Positions 20,775-31,980 of a stretch of 64,000 bases of DNA are shown piece after piece. Each line of letters opens with the position of its first letter. Positions within the stretch are counted from its first letter, which is position 1. The position numbers and the translations under genes were made by a program. The DNA is from Amblyornis subalaris (Eukaryota > Chordata > Aves > Passeriformes > Ptilonorhynchidae): positions 105,734-169,733 of the forward strand of contig JACAXG010000325.1 in assembly GCA_018881555.1 (NCBI GenBank), given 5' to 3'. The notes below the pieces were generated by a model, which worked only from the letters and a program-made list of their open reading frames with translations, had not been told where the DNA came from and ran no database searches.

Positions 20775-22104
20775 TGTTGTAATAAACAGGATGGATTTTG
20801 GGGGTCCCGCAGTCTTCTTGTGTCTGGCAGTGCCTTGACGGGTTCGGCGGTGCACACACACACACACACACACAAAGGCGTACTTAGAGGCAGAGTCGGA
20901 GGGGTTCTCCTTATGTGTTACACGAAATAGGTTTATTCCATGAATCGTGTCATGGTCTGGACCAACTTAGGAGGAAGACTCGAAGAGCTTCCACTGCAAA
21001 AGATAGGGTTCAAAACTCCCTTCCCCTCCCCTTAATTTCTCAGAGAAAAGTGAAAAAAACCTGTTTATTTAGCAAAACTCAGCTGCTGGGGGGGTGCATG
21101 CAGGCACCAGGGGAAGGGAAAAGAAATAAAAATAAAAATGAATAATGTTAGATAATAAACCTCTCGTGAGGAGGATAACTTGAATGAATCAAAGTCCTGA
21201 GTCCTTGGCAGGTGTGGTCTTCTGCTCTGTCTCTAGCTAGCTGCTTGAGTACAGAGTAGGCCCTGTCCAGGCCCAAGGGGGGTGTAGGCCCTGGAGAGAT
21301 GGTATGTAGAACAGAGCCCAGTTGTCTGTTATACAGTTCCAAAGCAAGAAGAAAAAGAAAATACAATCCCAGGAAAAAACTGTCTTCTTCCCTTGCCTCA
21401 GGCAGAGGAGGGAAAAAGCCAAAAGCAAGTTTTAACTCTGTCCAAATATCCCTCAGCTGAGTAAAAACCGGGCAAAAGCTCACAAGAAGAAAAAAAAAGG
21501 TAAAGGTAAAAACATGTCCCTTCGCCTTCAACTATAGAAAACGACTACCGAGATGTTCTCTCCACATCCAACTGCAGAAAAGCCGCCAGAGAGAGTCCTC
21601 TCCTCTGAAGCAGAGTTTCTCCTATAACCACAACAAAGCTAGCTGATAAAGGTGAAAGAATGTAAATATCCTTCAAAGAAAACCAAAACATAGCTCCTGG
21701 CTTCTCGTGCCAGCTTAAAGACACAGAGTTAATACTTTTCATTAAGCAGGCGATTGGGATATATAGCATCATAAAGTCACCCTAGGACAAATCGTCAGGG
21801 AAGGAGAGAACCCAGAACAATGGAGGGTTCAGGGTTTTATCCCGGGGCAGTGGGGGCGGAGAGACAACAAGGACCAATGGGTTGAGGGTCAGGGGGCGGA
21901 GAGAAGGCGGGGTAATACAGCTTCAACCAATAGGGGCAAACGAGGGGAGGAGTAGGCGACAGGGATAAATGGGATGCCTGAGTAAGGGAGAACACTCTAG
22001 AACAGAACCTGGGAAGGGAACAAGGAGTACAGGCTGCTCGGTCACTCCTGTGGCTGGCTCAAACACCTGCAGCATTCTCTGCTGCAGGCTCAGCCACCTC
22101 TACA
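20775..22104 (-). mobile_element. Solo LTR, family B (ERVK-like), with nested LTR D
   Basis: On the minus strand it starts TGTAGAGGTGGC (22104) and ends ...TTATTACAACA (20775). A perfect 6-bp TSD GTCCTC lies at 20769-20774 and 22105-22110. LTR D (20948-21789) with its AATCG duplication lies inside the R/U5 part. Removing it leaves about 483 bp. A (CA)n tract at about 20855-20874 is the minus-strand view of the U5 (GT)n seen in other B copies. Confidence 0.92.
20948..21789 (-). mobile_element. Solo LTR, family D, nested in LTR B
   Basis: + strand limits TGTCATGGTC...CTAGGACA, with a perfect 5-bp TSD AATCG (20943-20947 and 21790-21794). The minus-strand AATAAAC at about 21065-21071 sets the orientation. 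It matches 55279-56053 in opposite orientation. The interrupted LTR B reads continuously across it. Confidence 0.92.
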
Positions 22105-22110
22105 GTCCTC

Positions 22111-22830
22111 TGCATAGATCATGACCATTTAAAACACTAATATAGACTACCTCTGCTGCAATAGTTTATACTTGCATCTAATATAGGCATAGTGCTGACA
22201 GTGTTCACTATGTAAATCCCTAAGAACAGCTGAAGTATGAAAATTGGCAATATTCTACAGACATGATCACCACAGGGATATGTATGGACGGCAACTAAAC
22301 CCACATCTCATCAACATGAAGTTAATTTTCAGAGTTTATTAGACTGAGATTTAGAGATACATACAATCTTGAAAAGATTATTCTTTGCTCTTCAAACATC
22401 AAGTGTTCTTGTAGTTAAATCCTGATATATGCTATGATACAGAGGACCCTGATTTCATTTTTTCCACTGAGAAAGTGTGCCTTTGTTCTTCAGAGTCCAG
22501 GAATAATGTTAAAGTTATTCACAAGTATGTGCACTGAACAGTAGCAGAGCACATTCCTGGTTAACAGGTGATGAGTCAGTCATAGGAGAACCTGTGGATA
22601 TCCCTCATCAAAAGATTTTACCTATTGTAATAATGAAGTTCCCTCTAATGTGTATCTGTGTATTTTGGAGTTACTGAATTCTGCAAAGAGAAACATACGT
22701 CCTTGTTTCATTCTGATGCACCCTGTATAGCACAAAGCACATTAAAAAACCCTCCATATGAACAGATGGTTAAATACTGGTTTGGTTTGTACATTCAGTC
22801 AGTGTATAAACTTTGACAGAGTTTTTTTAG
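22111..22830. other. Interval with no recognised gene
   Basis: No ORF or repeat identified. Confidence 0.6.
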
Positions 22831-22837
22831 TTTGTCT

Positions 22838-22962
22838 TGGTTTAAGACTGTAAGAGGTAGACACTCTGGAATGAGTTGCCTCCCCTTATAGCTTTAGCCA
22901 ATCCCTTTCCACCAATAAGGAGAAACGAAATACGAGTAGATATAAGTGAAAATATAACAGTT
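22838..22962 (-). mobile_element. LTR fragment, family I (U5 side)
   Basis: TCTTGGTTTAAGACTG... through CCACCAATAAGGAG to ATAACAGTTTAC is the reverse complement of the LTR I tail at about 35110-35246. U3 is absent; a CR1 begins immediately after. Confidence 0.65.
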
Positions 22963-23308
22963 TACACAGAACCACAGAATTAACTAGGTTGGAAAAGACC
23001 TTGGAGATCATCAAGTCCAACCTATGGCCTAACACCACGTTATCAACTAAACCATGGCACTGAGTGCCACATCCAGTCTTTTTTTGAACACCTCCAGGGA
23101 CGGTGACTCCACCATCTCCCTGGGCAGCCTATTCCAGTGCCCAATTACTCTTTCAGTGAAGAATTTTTTCCTAATGTCCAGCCTAAACTTTCCCTGGGGC
23201 AGCTTAAGACTGTGTCCTCTTGTTCTGTCAGTGGTTGCCCGGGAGAAGAGCCCGACCCCCACCTGGCTACACCCTCCTTTCAGGTAATTGTAGAGAGTGA
23301 TAAGGTCT

Positions 23309-24483
23309 TGTAACGAATGTGATAAGAGTTTAAACCAGGTTTTTGTCTCTGCTCAGATTTGTGGCAGTAGACCGCAGTCCTTGCTAAGGTGGCCTGCACC
23401 TTAGCACAAAGTAAAAATCACTTTCGTTTGCAGGTTCTTAATGATGGCTGATCAGGTCTATTACAAATGGATTATTTATTTAATAGACAGAAACAACAGA
23501 CATAAGATTCTAAACAAAACTACGTACTACACAAGTTAGACAAGGGAGATAACACTAGTAAAACACTGTGCCACCGTGAGTAATATGCTGGCCACACAAA
23601 TTACTAACTACACAAGTTGATAAAGAAATATTACTAGTAAGTTACAATATAAATATACAGTGCACAAAATAGGTACCAATAGTTCAGCCAGTGAAGAAAC
23701 AGTACAGCTTAGGAAACCAATATATATCTTACCAAGGAAGGATAGTGATGTGTAGAAGCCTCCTTTCACTCAGCTTCTAGAAGAGAAGGTTACTCAAGCC
23801 CAGCGTCCCGCAGCTTGAGGGGTCTACCCTCATATACCTTAGAGGTGCATAGAAGGTTTTCCAATTTGTGAGAGCTACAGTGGATCTTTTATAGTTTGTA
23901 AAGTTTTAGTGTCTGTGAGTCAAAAAATTCCAGCATAATCCCTTTCACAGCAGCTGTTTATTGTCAGCTAATTGTGTTAACATTCAGGCATCTGAATGTC
24001 TCACACGGCAGGGCTAGAAAGGGGAAATTCCCTGATTTATGCAAACAGCAGATAACCTTCTTCACCTGAGGAGGAAGGAGAGAGAGAGGAGGTGTGTAGA
24101 GGTAGCTGAACCTGCAGCAGTGAGTGCTGCAGTGTTTGAGCCCCGCTGCAGGAGTGACCGAGCAGCCTATTATTCCTTGTTCCCTTATAAGGTTCAGTTC
24201 TAGAATGTTCTTCCTTACTCAGCATCCCATTTATTCCTGTACCCCACTCCTCCCCTCGTTTACCCCTATTGGTTGAAGTTGTATTACCCCACCTTCTCTC
24301 CGCCCCCTGACCCTCAACCCATTGGCCCCTGTTGTCTCTCCGCCCCCACTGCCCCTGGGATAAAACCCTGCCCCCTCCATTGTTCTGGGTTCTCTCCTTC
24401 CCTGACAATTCATGGAATAAACTTATTTCATGGAACACATAAAGAGAACCCCTCCGACTCTTTGCCTCAACTAAGTACACATT

Positions 24484-24519
<36 letters not shown>

Positions 24520-24654
24520 CACCACCGAATGCGTCACAGCACCGCTGGACAAATGCCATGCTTTCAGGAAGACTGCAAGGGACCCCAAAACCCATCCAGG
24601 ATTATTACTATTATTTTTTTATTTATAACAACAGAGGTGGGCTGCCTCGCCACA
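23309..24654 (-). mobile_element. Solo LTR, family J, with nested LTR B
   Basis: + strand limits TGTAACGAATG...TCGCCACA, with a perfect 5-bp TSD GGTCT (23304-23308 and 24655-24659). The minus-strand AATAAATAA at about 23470 sets the orientation. LTR B (24095-24633) is inserted 15 bp from its U3 end. Without it the LTR is about 800 bp. The host CR1 is continuous across it. Confidence 0.9.
24095..24633 (+). mobile_element. Solo LTR, family B (ERVK-like), 539 bp
   Basis: Starts TGTAGAGGTAGC and ends ...TTATAACAACA, with a perfect 6-bp TSD GAGGTG (24089-24094 and 24634-24639). CCAAT-like and GC-box-like U3 elements, GGGATAAAACC (about 24357) and GGAATAAAC (about 24415) are visible. U5 carries (GT)n at about 24488-24514. 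Confidence 0.93.
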
Positions 24655-24965
24655 GGTCTCCCCTGAGCCTCCTTTTTTCCAGGCTAAACAACCCCAGCTC
24701 CCTCAGCCATTCTTCATAGGGCTTCTGTTCCAGACCATTCACCAGCCTTGTTGCCCTTCTCTGGATACCTTCAAGCATCTCAATGTCCTTCCTAAACTGA
24801 GGGGCCCAGAACTGGACACAGTACTCAAGGTGCGGCTTCACCAGTGCTGAGTACAGGGGAAGAATCACTTCCGTAGTCTTGCTGGCCACACTATTCCTGA
24901 TCCAGGCCAGGATGCCATTGGCCTTCTTGGCCACCTGGGCACACTTCTGGCTCATGTTCAGTCAG

Positions 24966-25540
24966 CTGTGGACCAGTACCCTTTGCCCATGCTATACCCT
25001 GCCCTTATTCATGATGAGGACAATGAAGCTTAGCATTCCTGCAGGATAAGTCAGTCTCTCATCAGTGCGAGCATTCTGAGTGGGAAGATTCATTGATGCT
25101 ATTGCAATGGGATGTGCTATAAATGTTCAGCTTATTGACAGTGGAGCTGGTCAGAAATAGTCTAGTGGAACATTTTCTCCACCCTGAAATGCTGATTAAT
25201 AAAAATCAGAACATTCTGTGGGAATGTGTCTGTTTTAACAAATCTTCTGACAAAACACAGGCATGTTTCCAAACTTGCCTGCCAGGCAGGTTTCAGTCAA
25301 AAGTCTGCCTGGTTTCATGCCATCTTGACAACCTAGCTCCTCATCAATCTGCTGAGCAGTCTGCTGGGGAGACAAAATGCTGGGCTTTCAGACATTCTGT
25401 CACTGGAACAGTCTATTACACAAAGTGCTTCAGTACTGGGGGACCCTGGACTTCCAGTCACTTCATCACAAAACTGCACTTGTTATCAGCCTCAAGGGCA
25501 GGCAAGACCAGAGCTGCTATAAAGGAAAGGTAAGAAAAAC
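24966..25540. other. Interval with no recognised gene
   Basis: An ORF at 25123-25533 (136 codons) has no recognisable domain and is probably chance. No repeat was identified. Confidence 0.55.
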
Positions 25541-25547
25541 GGTTTCC

Positions 25548-25972
25548 TGGGACTAGGAGCACAGGTAGTGATTTCCTTTATCCTTCTGGTAACAAGGAAT
25601 AATATTGATAGGAATAGGCAGATCCATCAGGTCAATGCGTGGCTCCAAGGCTGGTGTAATCGGAAAAAAATTCGGGTTTTTTGACCATGGGATGATCTAC
25701 TTTAAACCTGGTCTATTGACACGTGACAGGATGCACCTTTCTCAGAGGGGAAAGAGTTCTAGCACAGGAGCTAGTGGGGCTTGTTGACAGAGCTTTAAAC
25801 TAGACTGGAAGGGGGAAAAGGAAAATACCAGGCTTGCCAGTGCTAAGCGATGGGATGGTATGCCAAAACTTGAGGAAATGAGTGCTAGTGGGATCCCTCA
25901 ATCTGCTTCACAAGGTGTTGGCTACAACACAACACACCTGAAATGTTTCTACACTATAGCATGCAGCATGAG
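25548..25972 (+). pseudogene. CR1 upstream coding region, esterase-like segment
   Basis: The + strand encodes GAQVVISFILL, IHQVNAWLQGWC, FGFFDHGMIYF and MHLSQRGK (about 25555-25760). This is the conserved segment upstream of ORF2 in avian CR1, related to the esterase-like domain. Stops break it. It ends at the LTR I insertion. Confidence 0.75.
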
Positions 25973-27608
25973 TGTTGTGGGTAACCCAAAATGTTATTGT
26001 ATTCCATATCTATCCGTGCCCAAAAAAATTGTTACTGTCTCTTTAAGACCCAGCACTGTGGCTGGAACCGGCATCTCAGGGCGGGATGGGAGGGGGAGGG
26101 CATGTTGCCACAGTCCCTTTTTAAGTTGGAGCCCAGAAGCAGAGAGCTCTCTCTCTTCTGGCAGTGTTTACTGAAGACGGAGGCTCTGCTTCAGAGGGGG
26201 TTGCTTTGAGTGGGTTTCTGGGCTTGCAACAGTAGCAACTCGGAAAAACTGCATTTTGCAATCAAGAACTGTTTCAGAGTGAACTTTGCAAACTCTACCA
26301 GCAGTGCGAAGTTGAGTCAGTCCCTGGGGCCAGGCTACCCCGCATCGGTGCCGAGAGACCAGTTCTTCCCCCCCCAACACACCTGCAGCTCAGAGGACAG
26401 CAGCACCAACACCAGCGGAATCCAGCGGGCGGCAGGAGGAAGCGGTGGGCAACGGTGCTGACCCCACACATGCCAGCACAATTCATCTGCCTCTAGAATT
26501 GCTCCATAAGCTCCTACCTTCCCGGAAGGGTTCTTTTTTGTCCACCATTTTTTTTTGCCTTTGTCTCACAGACCATGTGGTTGACTGGAGAGCACCAACT
26601 TGGGGGACAGAGCTGACACCATTTTCCCTGTCTTTCAAGCCATGCGGGCATCTGTGGGGGATGCCATCTTGAAAGGGAGGGGTATTCCACCATTTTGGGT
26701 CTCTCTGTTCTTGGGGAGTGTGAGAGACTGTGTTATGGTTTATGGGTTAAACATTCTTTATGAAGAACTTTTGCCTACTATAGCAAAACTGTATAACAAA
26801 ACTGCACCAGAAGGAAAAACTGGGCTGGAGACCACACACCACCCTGAATGGGCCCTCTGGGCTGAGGCCCTGGACTGTAAGTCGATTTGAGATAAGATAA
26901 AAATGACACCATTCTAAGGTCTGGGCTGGGGGAAAGGAATGCTTTCACAGGAGGATCCTGCCCAGCAACTTCAGGGTGGAGGCCTTAGCCCCAGGCTTAT
27001 CTGCTGCCAGTTTTGCACAGAGTCCTCCAACCCAGGGGGGATGAGGAGAGGTTTTAGGTGTGTGGCGAAAAAAGCCTCTGGTCAGAGGAATGCCCACCCT
27101 CCCCTGTGCAGCTGGGGGAGGCCCCCCACTCCCGGAAAAGCCACAACTACAGGAAGTGCACATGAAGGGGCAGCAGAGGGGGTGTCAAAGCCCATCAAAG
27201 GCCCCCCCGAAGAGGTCCCCAGACCCTGCACCAGAGCACTGCACGTGGTGCAAAATGATGCAACAGACCCACAGTCTTGAAAGGGACAGTTAAGCTGGCC
27301 CCCTCAGGGGTGGTACCTGGGCATTCCCACCTGGCCCAAAGTGTATATTAATCCAATGCATTCTATGCTTTTTGGCAGCGGCGGTGGCGACAGAGACCTT
27401 CACCATCAAGAAGATCAGATGTAGGGGATCAACGAGATGATGTTGGGACTCATGCAGGGGTGATATGTTTCCACCAAACCTGTCACTCTTCCTGTCCCCT
27501 TCCCCCTCACACACACCTTTTTCCATTTCTTTCTTTCTCTTTCCCTCTCTCTCTCTCTTACTGATAAATAAAATACATCAATTTTTTTGGTACCAACATT
27601 GAGCCTAG

Positions 27609-28689
27609 TGTTATGGGTTAGAAAAAATGAAAATTTGTTTCCTTTCCCTCATGTACCAGGGAGGCTGTGTAGGTGGGGAGGGGCTGGCCGGGAATTGATG
27701 GGCGATACTTAAGAACAAAAGGGATCACTTGCCCAGCCCAGAGTCCAGGACAATTCCCCCAATTAAAGAAAAACAAAGGCCTGGAAATACTGACAAGGGG
27801 GTTGTTTCCCCAGAGGCTGGANNNNNNNNNNNNNNNNNNNNNNNNNNNNNNNNNNNNNNNNNNNNNNNNNNNNNNNNNNNNNNNNNNNNNNNNNNNNNNN
27901 NNNNNNNNNNNNNNNNNNNNNNNNNNNNNNNNNNNNNNNNNNNNNNNNNNNNNNNNNNNNNNNNNNNNNNNNNNNNNNNNNNNNNNNNNNNNNNNNNNNN
28001 NNNNNNNNNNNNNNNNNNNNNNNNNNNNNNNNNNNNNNNNNNNNNNNNNNNNNNNNNNNNNNNNNNNNNNNNNNNNNNNNNNNNNNNNNNNNNNNNNNNN
28101 NNNNNNNNNNNNNNNNNNNNNNNNNNNNNNNNNNNNNNNNNNNNNNNNNNNNNNNNNNNNNNNNNNNNNNNNNNNNNNNNNNNNNNNNNNNNNNNNNNNN
28201 NNNNNNNNNNNNNNNNNNNNNNNNNNNNNNNNNNNNNNNNNNNNNNNNNNNNNNNNNNNNNGGTTGGTGCAGACGGGCTGCAGCCCCGGGGGTTCACACG
28301 GGGAGCGACCCCTCCCCTTTCCTGTTCGCCAGAGCTGCCATTGCCACTTGAGGGTCATCGTGCTCGTGCCACAGTTCCCCCCACAGCCACAGAGGAGTCA
28401 CCGCAGCCTCTCTGCTCCAGTGGAGAATCTCCCAACAACAGACAAGGGACAGTTAAGGGTTTTTTCTGTTTCTCTAATGGTTGCTGTTTAACTGTCTTGT
28501 TATATACATATAGATATAGATATAGATATATAACCCTAGTAAAGAACTGTTATTCTTTTTACCACATCTTTGCCTGAAAGCCCCGTAATTTCAAAGGCAT
28601 AGTAATTCGGAGGAGGGAGGGGGGTCATCCTGTATTCAAGGAAGGTTTCCCACCTTCCTTGACAGACACCTGTCCTTCAAACTAGAACA
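27609..28689 (+). repeat. 5' LTR of ERVL provirus (contains assembly gap)
   Basis: TGTTATGGGTT...AACTAGAACA. The first 213 bp and last 428 bp match the 3' LTR closely. One of the two U3 direct repeats (CGATACTTAAG..CAAAAGGGA type) and the sequence between them, about 66 bp, is missing relative to the 3' LTR. The gap of 440 N replaces a part that spans 361 bp in the 3' LTR. Confidence 0.9.
27822..28261. other. Assembly gap (440 N)
   Basis: A run of N inside the 5' LTR. Predicted ORFs spanning it are artefacts. From the 3' LTR the expected missing length is about 361 bp, so the gap size may be an estimate. Confidence 0.99.
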
Positions 28690-28694
28690 GTTCT

Positions 28695-28714
28695 TGGCGC
28701 CCAACGTGGGTCTC
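28695..28714 (+). other. Primer binding site, tRNA-Lys type
   Basis: TGGCGCCCAACGTGGGTCTC lies 5 bp after the 5' LTR. It is complementary to the 3' end of tRNA-Lys(CUU) including CCA, with one mismatch (T for G at base 17), by my recollection of the tRNA. Lysine priming is usual for class II; ERVL elements typically use leucine. Confidence 0.8.
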
Positions 28715-28761
28715 GAGGACATTGAGAAAAGGAATAACAGTTTCTAGGTAACCCAATTTGT

Positions 28762-30350
28762 GTGTTAGATATAAAAATCACGCTACACATCACCATGTGG
28801 TGGAGCTTGTTTTGGTTCTGTTGGCAAATGATCGTGGCTACGTCTCTCCCATTTGCAGCTCCTCTTCTACACATGGGTCCTATGACTAAGACCACTATGG
28901 TTTTTACCCTGTTTGTGAGATGGGTCAATAAAGTGAAGGATTCAAAGATTGTAAATTTCCTCTGGAATGCAGGTGCATGGCTACATAAATGTCACATGCT
29001 AGCCTCACATCTTTTGGGGTCCTTTAATAATGGTACCCATTTGAAAGAAGCAACAGAGGAGGAAGTTTTCTCCCAATTCTTCACTGACATTTTTGGGCCT
29101 ATCCCAACAATTTTTGAAGGGGTCAGTGCTTCTCTAGATGCTAACCATATCATGCAATGGCTGGTGTTGTTGATAGGCCTATTCTATTTAGCATGTAGAG
29201 ATAAGGTGAGATTGCCTTGGGTAACCACTCTGACATCTACCCCAGATACTAGGGCTGCTGCCCAGGGGCATGCCTCAGGGGCTGTGAGTGCTGCCCAACA
29301 GCCTATAACTGCCCAACAGCCCACAGTAGAGACAAATCACTCAGATTTGACGGAGATAGTAGAGGAGATAGTCCGGGTGTTAAAAGAACGTTTGTTCCCA
29401 GCTGTTTGGAACCCCTCCCCTTGCCCCAAGGAGGATAAGTCCAATGACACAGCAGTGGAACCAAGAGCTGTTACAACCGCCCAAGTTCCAGCTGTACCAA
29501 AAGGGCAGCCACAGCCAGCGGCAGTTGCCCCTGTGCAGAGGAGAAAGTATAAAACCAAATCGGTACGCCCAGTTAGTGATGATGAGGTACCAGGGCCCTC
29601 ACAACAGGTGGAGGGGCCAGAGCCTGAGATCATCACAGAGTCCCTGTTGCATGACAGTCTCCGCAATCTGCATAATGACATTGTGAAACAGGGCCACGAG
29701 GAATTTTCAACTTGGTTGACTTGAGTTTGGGACCTTATGGGCCCAGGTATCCAACTAGATAGTGGTGAAGCTAGGTATTTGGTATCCCTGACCAATGATG
29801 CAGGCATTGACCAGGTNTTCGTGAGGGAGCCAGGGCCTCTTCCTCTCTGGGAGCGACTCATAACGAGCGTAAGGGAGAGGTTTGTCCACAGAGAAAGACT
29901 GCAGGAGCACCGTCACAGAATGCCCTGGAAGACTACTGAGGACGGGATCCAATGCATGAGAGAACTGGCAGTGTTAGAGATACTCTTTGGAAGGGATGGA
30001 CAACACAGTAACGACCCTGACAAGCTCAGATGCACACTGCAGATGTTGTGGAGCCTCGAACACCTCGGGCCATCCGAATACTCCAGTTTCCTGGCAACAA
30101 TAAATGTTGAGGACAACCGAGAGACTGTGGGCTCGGTAGCCAACAAACTCAGGAACTATGAAAGCATGGTTCACGGCATGATAAAGGCTCAGGTTTCTGC
30201 TATAGCGAGGAGTCTCAAAGAGGAGATATAGGAGGAAATGAGGATGGAGAGGAGGGAGAGCAGTCCTTATGTGGCATCAGTGCGAAGCAGAGCCCGACGT
30301 CAGAGACAGGCACCCCCCAGCCAGAGAGTGGATATGCCCCACGGACTGAA
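28762..30350 (+). pseudogene. ERVL gag remnant
   Basis: Frame 1 is open at 28762-29724. It contains an N-terminal hydrophobic segment (residues about 13-36, WWSLFWFCW...), a second at about 131-146 (MQWLVLLIGLFYLA), then a Pro/Ala/Gln-rich and acidic linker. After a TGA at 29722-29724 the same frame continues to 30229 (GIQCMRELAVLEILF, YSSFLATINVEDNRE). That part also occurs in the minus-strand remnant at 4444-4690. The frame then shifts near 30310 (ELWYFLLDHGED). No zinc knuckle is seen, as usual for ERVL. One ambiguous base lies near 29817. Confidence 0.75.
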
Positions 30351-30559
30351 TTGTGGTACTTCCTACTTGACCATGGAGAAGACATGAGATGGTGGGACAG
30401 GAAACCTACCCGTGTCCTAGCAGCCCGAGTACAAGAGCCGAAGGAGAAAGAAAAGGGGAAGTCAATGAGAGTGAGTGCAGTGCCAATTTCCCGTGGACAA
30501 GAGTCTGACCCACTGGAAGGTACCTCCCATATGTATTCGCCAGACCAGTGTTAGAGGGG

Positions 30560-31020
30560 CCCTGCCTCTAGCCAGGTAGAGGCCAGGGAGAACCGGGTCT
30601 TTTGGACTGTGTGGATCCGATGGCCTGGAACATCAGAGCCACAGAAATATGAAGCTTTGGTTGACACTGGTGCTGTGTACTTTAATGCCATCGGGACATG
30701 TTGGGGCAGAACCTATTTCTATTGCTGGGGTGACAGGGGGATTGCAGGAGTTGACTTTGCTAGAAGCTGAAGTGAGCTTGACAGGGAAAGACTGGAAGAA
30801 ACATCCCATTGTGACTGGTCCAGAAGCCCTGTGTATTTTGGGCATAGATTTTCTCCGGAGTGGTTATTTCAAAGACCCAAAAGGACTCAAGTGGGCCTTT
30901 GGAATAGCTGCTGTGGAGACAGAGGGCATAAGGCAATTGAACACCTTGCCTGGACTGTCAGAAAATCCATCTGCAGTAGGACTCCTGAAGGTAGAGGAAC
31001 AACGAGTCCCAATTGCCACT
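30560..31020 (+). pseudogene. ERVL protease remnant
   Basis: The catalytic DTG triad is encoded in frame 3 at 30663-30671 (ALVDTGA). A frameshift shortly after moves the reading to frame 1, which continues with AGVTGGLQ, PEALCILGIDFLR and FKDPKG. This is a retropepsin-type aspartic protease layout. It is broken by the shift. Confidence 0.8.
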
Positions 31021-31980
31021 TCAACAGTGCATCGCTGGCAGTACCCGACAAATCGAGATGCCGTGATCCCCATCCACAAGATGATCTGCGAGCTGGAGAG
31101 CCAAGGGGTGATCAGCAAAGCCCACTCACCCTTCAACAGTCCCATCTGGCCTGTGCGCAAATCTGATAGGGAATGGAGATTGACAGTGGACTATCGTGCC
31201 TTGAATGAAGTGACTCCACCACTGAGCGCTACTGTGCCAGACATGTTGGAGCTCTAGTATGAACTGGAGTCCAAGGCAGCGAAGTGGTATGCCACTATTG
31301 ACATTGCCAATGCGTTCTTCTCCATTCCCCCGGCAGCAGAGTGCAGGCCTCAGTTTGCTTTCACCTGGAGGGGCGTGCAGTACACTTGGAACCGACTTCC
31401 CCAGGGGTGGAAGAACAGCCCCGCCATCTGCCATGGGCTGATCCAGGCCGCACTGGAAAAGGGTGAAGCTCCAGAACATTTGCAGTATATAGATGACATC
31501 ATTGTGTGGGGGAACACAGCAGCAGAGGTGTTTGAGAAAGGGGAAAAGATCATCCAGATTCTCCTGCAAGCCGGCTTTGCAATCAAAGAGAAAAGTCAAG
31601 GGGCCTGCCCAAGAGATCCACTTCCTGGGAATGAAGTGGCAAGACGGGCGGCATCAGATTCCCACTGAAGTCATCAACAAAATCACAGCTATGTCTCCGC
31701 CAACCGGCAAGAAAGAAACACAGGCTTTTTTTGGCGCCATAGGCTTCTGGAGAATGCACATTCCTGAGTACAGCCAGATTGTGAGCCCTCTTTACCTGGT
31801 GACCCGCAAGAAGAACAATTTCCACTGGGGCCCTGAACAGCAACAGGCCTTCATCCAGATCAAACGAGATTGCTCATGCGGTAGCCCTTGGCCCAGTCAG
31901 GACAGGGCCAGAGGTAAAGAATGTACTGTACTCTGCAGCCGGGAACAATGGTGTCTCCTGGAGCCTTTGGCAGAAGGTGC
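31021..31980 (+). pseudogene. ERVL reverse transcriptase remnant
   Basis: Frame 1 carries IPIHKMI, SPFNSPIWPV and WRLTVDYRALNEV. There is a TAG at 31255-31257, then YATIDIANAFFSIP, LPQGWKNSPAICH and the catalytic YIDD at 31486-31497. A shift near 31590 moves to frame 2 (FLGMKWQDG, GFWRMHIPEYSQIVSPLY) and another near 31865 to frame 3. The motif set is of the ERVL/class III type. Inactive. Confidence 0.88.

Larger units (their letters stand above)
22963..24965 (-). mobile_element. CR1 LINE 3' end, minus strand, interrupted by LTR J
   Basis: 22963-23308 is the typical CR1 3' region in reverse: ACCACAGAATTAACTAGGTT, TTGGAGATCATCAAGTCC and CCTGGGCAGCCTATTCCAGT. It encodes on the minus strand the C-terminal motif [19 protein letters not shown]. 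It resumes at 24660-24965 with the ORF2 C-terminus ([22 protein letters not shown], in two parts). The gap is exactly LTR J with a GGTCT duplication. The element is 5'-truncated near 24965. Confidence 0.9.

Noticed and set aside
25123..25533. 136-codon ORF
   Set aside because: No recognisable domain and no splice or promoter context. Compatible with chance.
27618..28577. Long ORFs on both strands across 27618-28577
   Set aside because: They are open only because the 440-N gap has no stop codons. The real sequence there is LTR.
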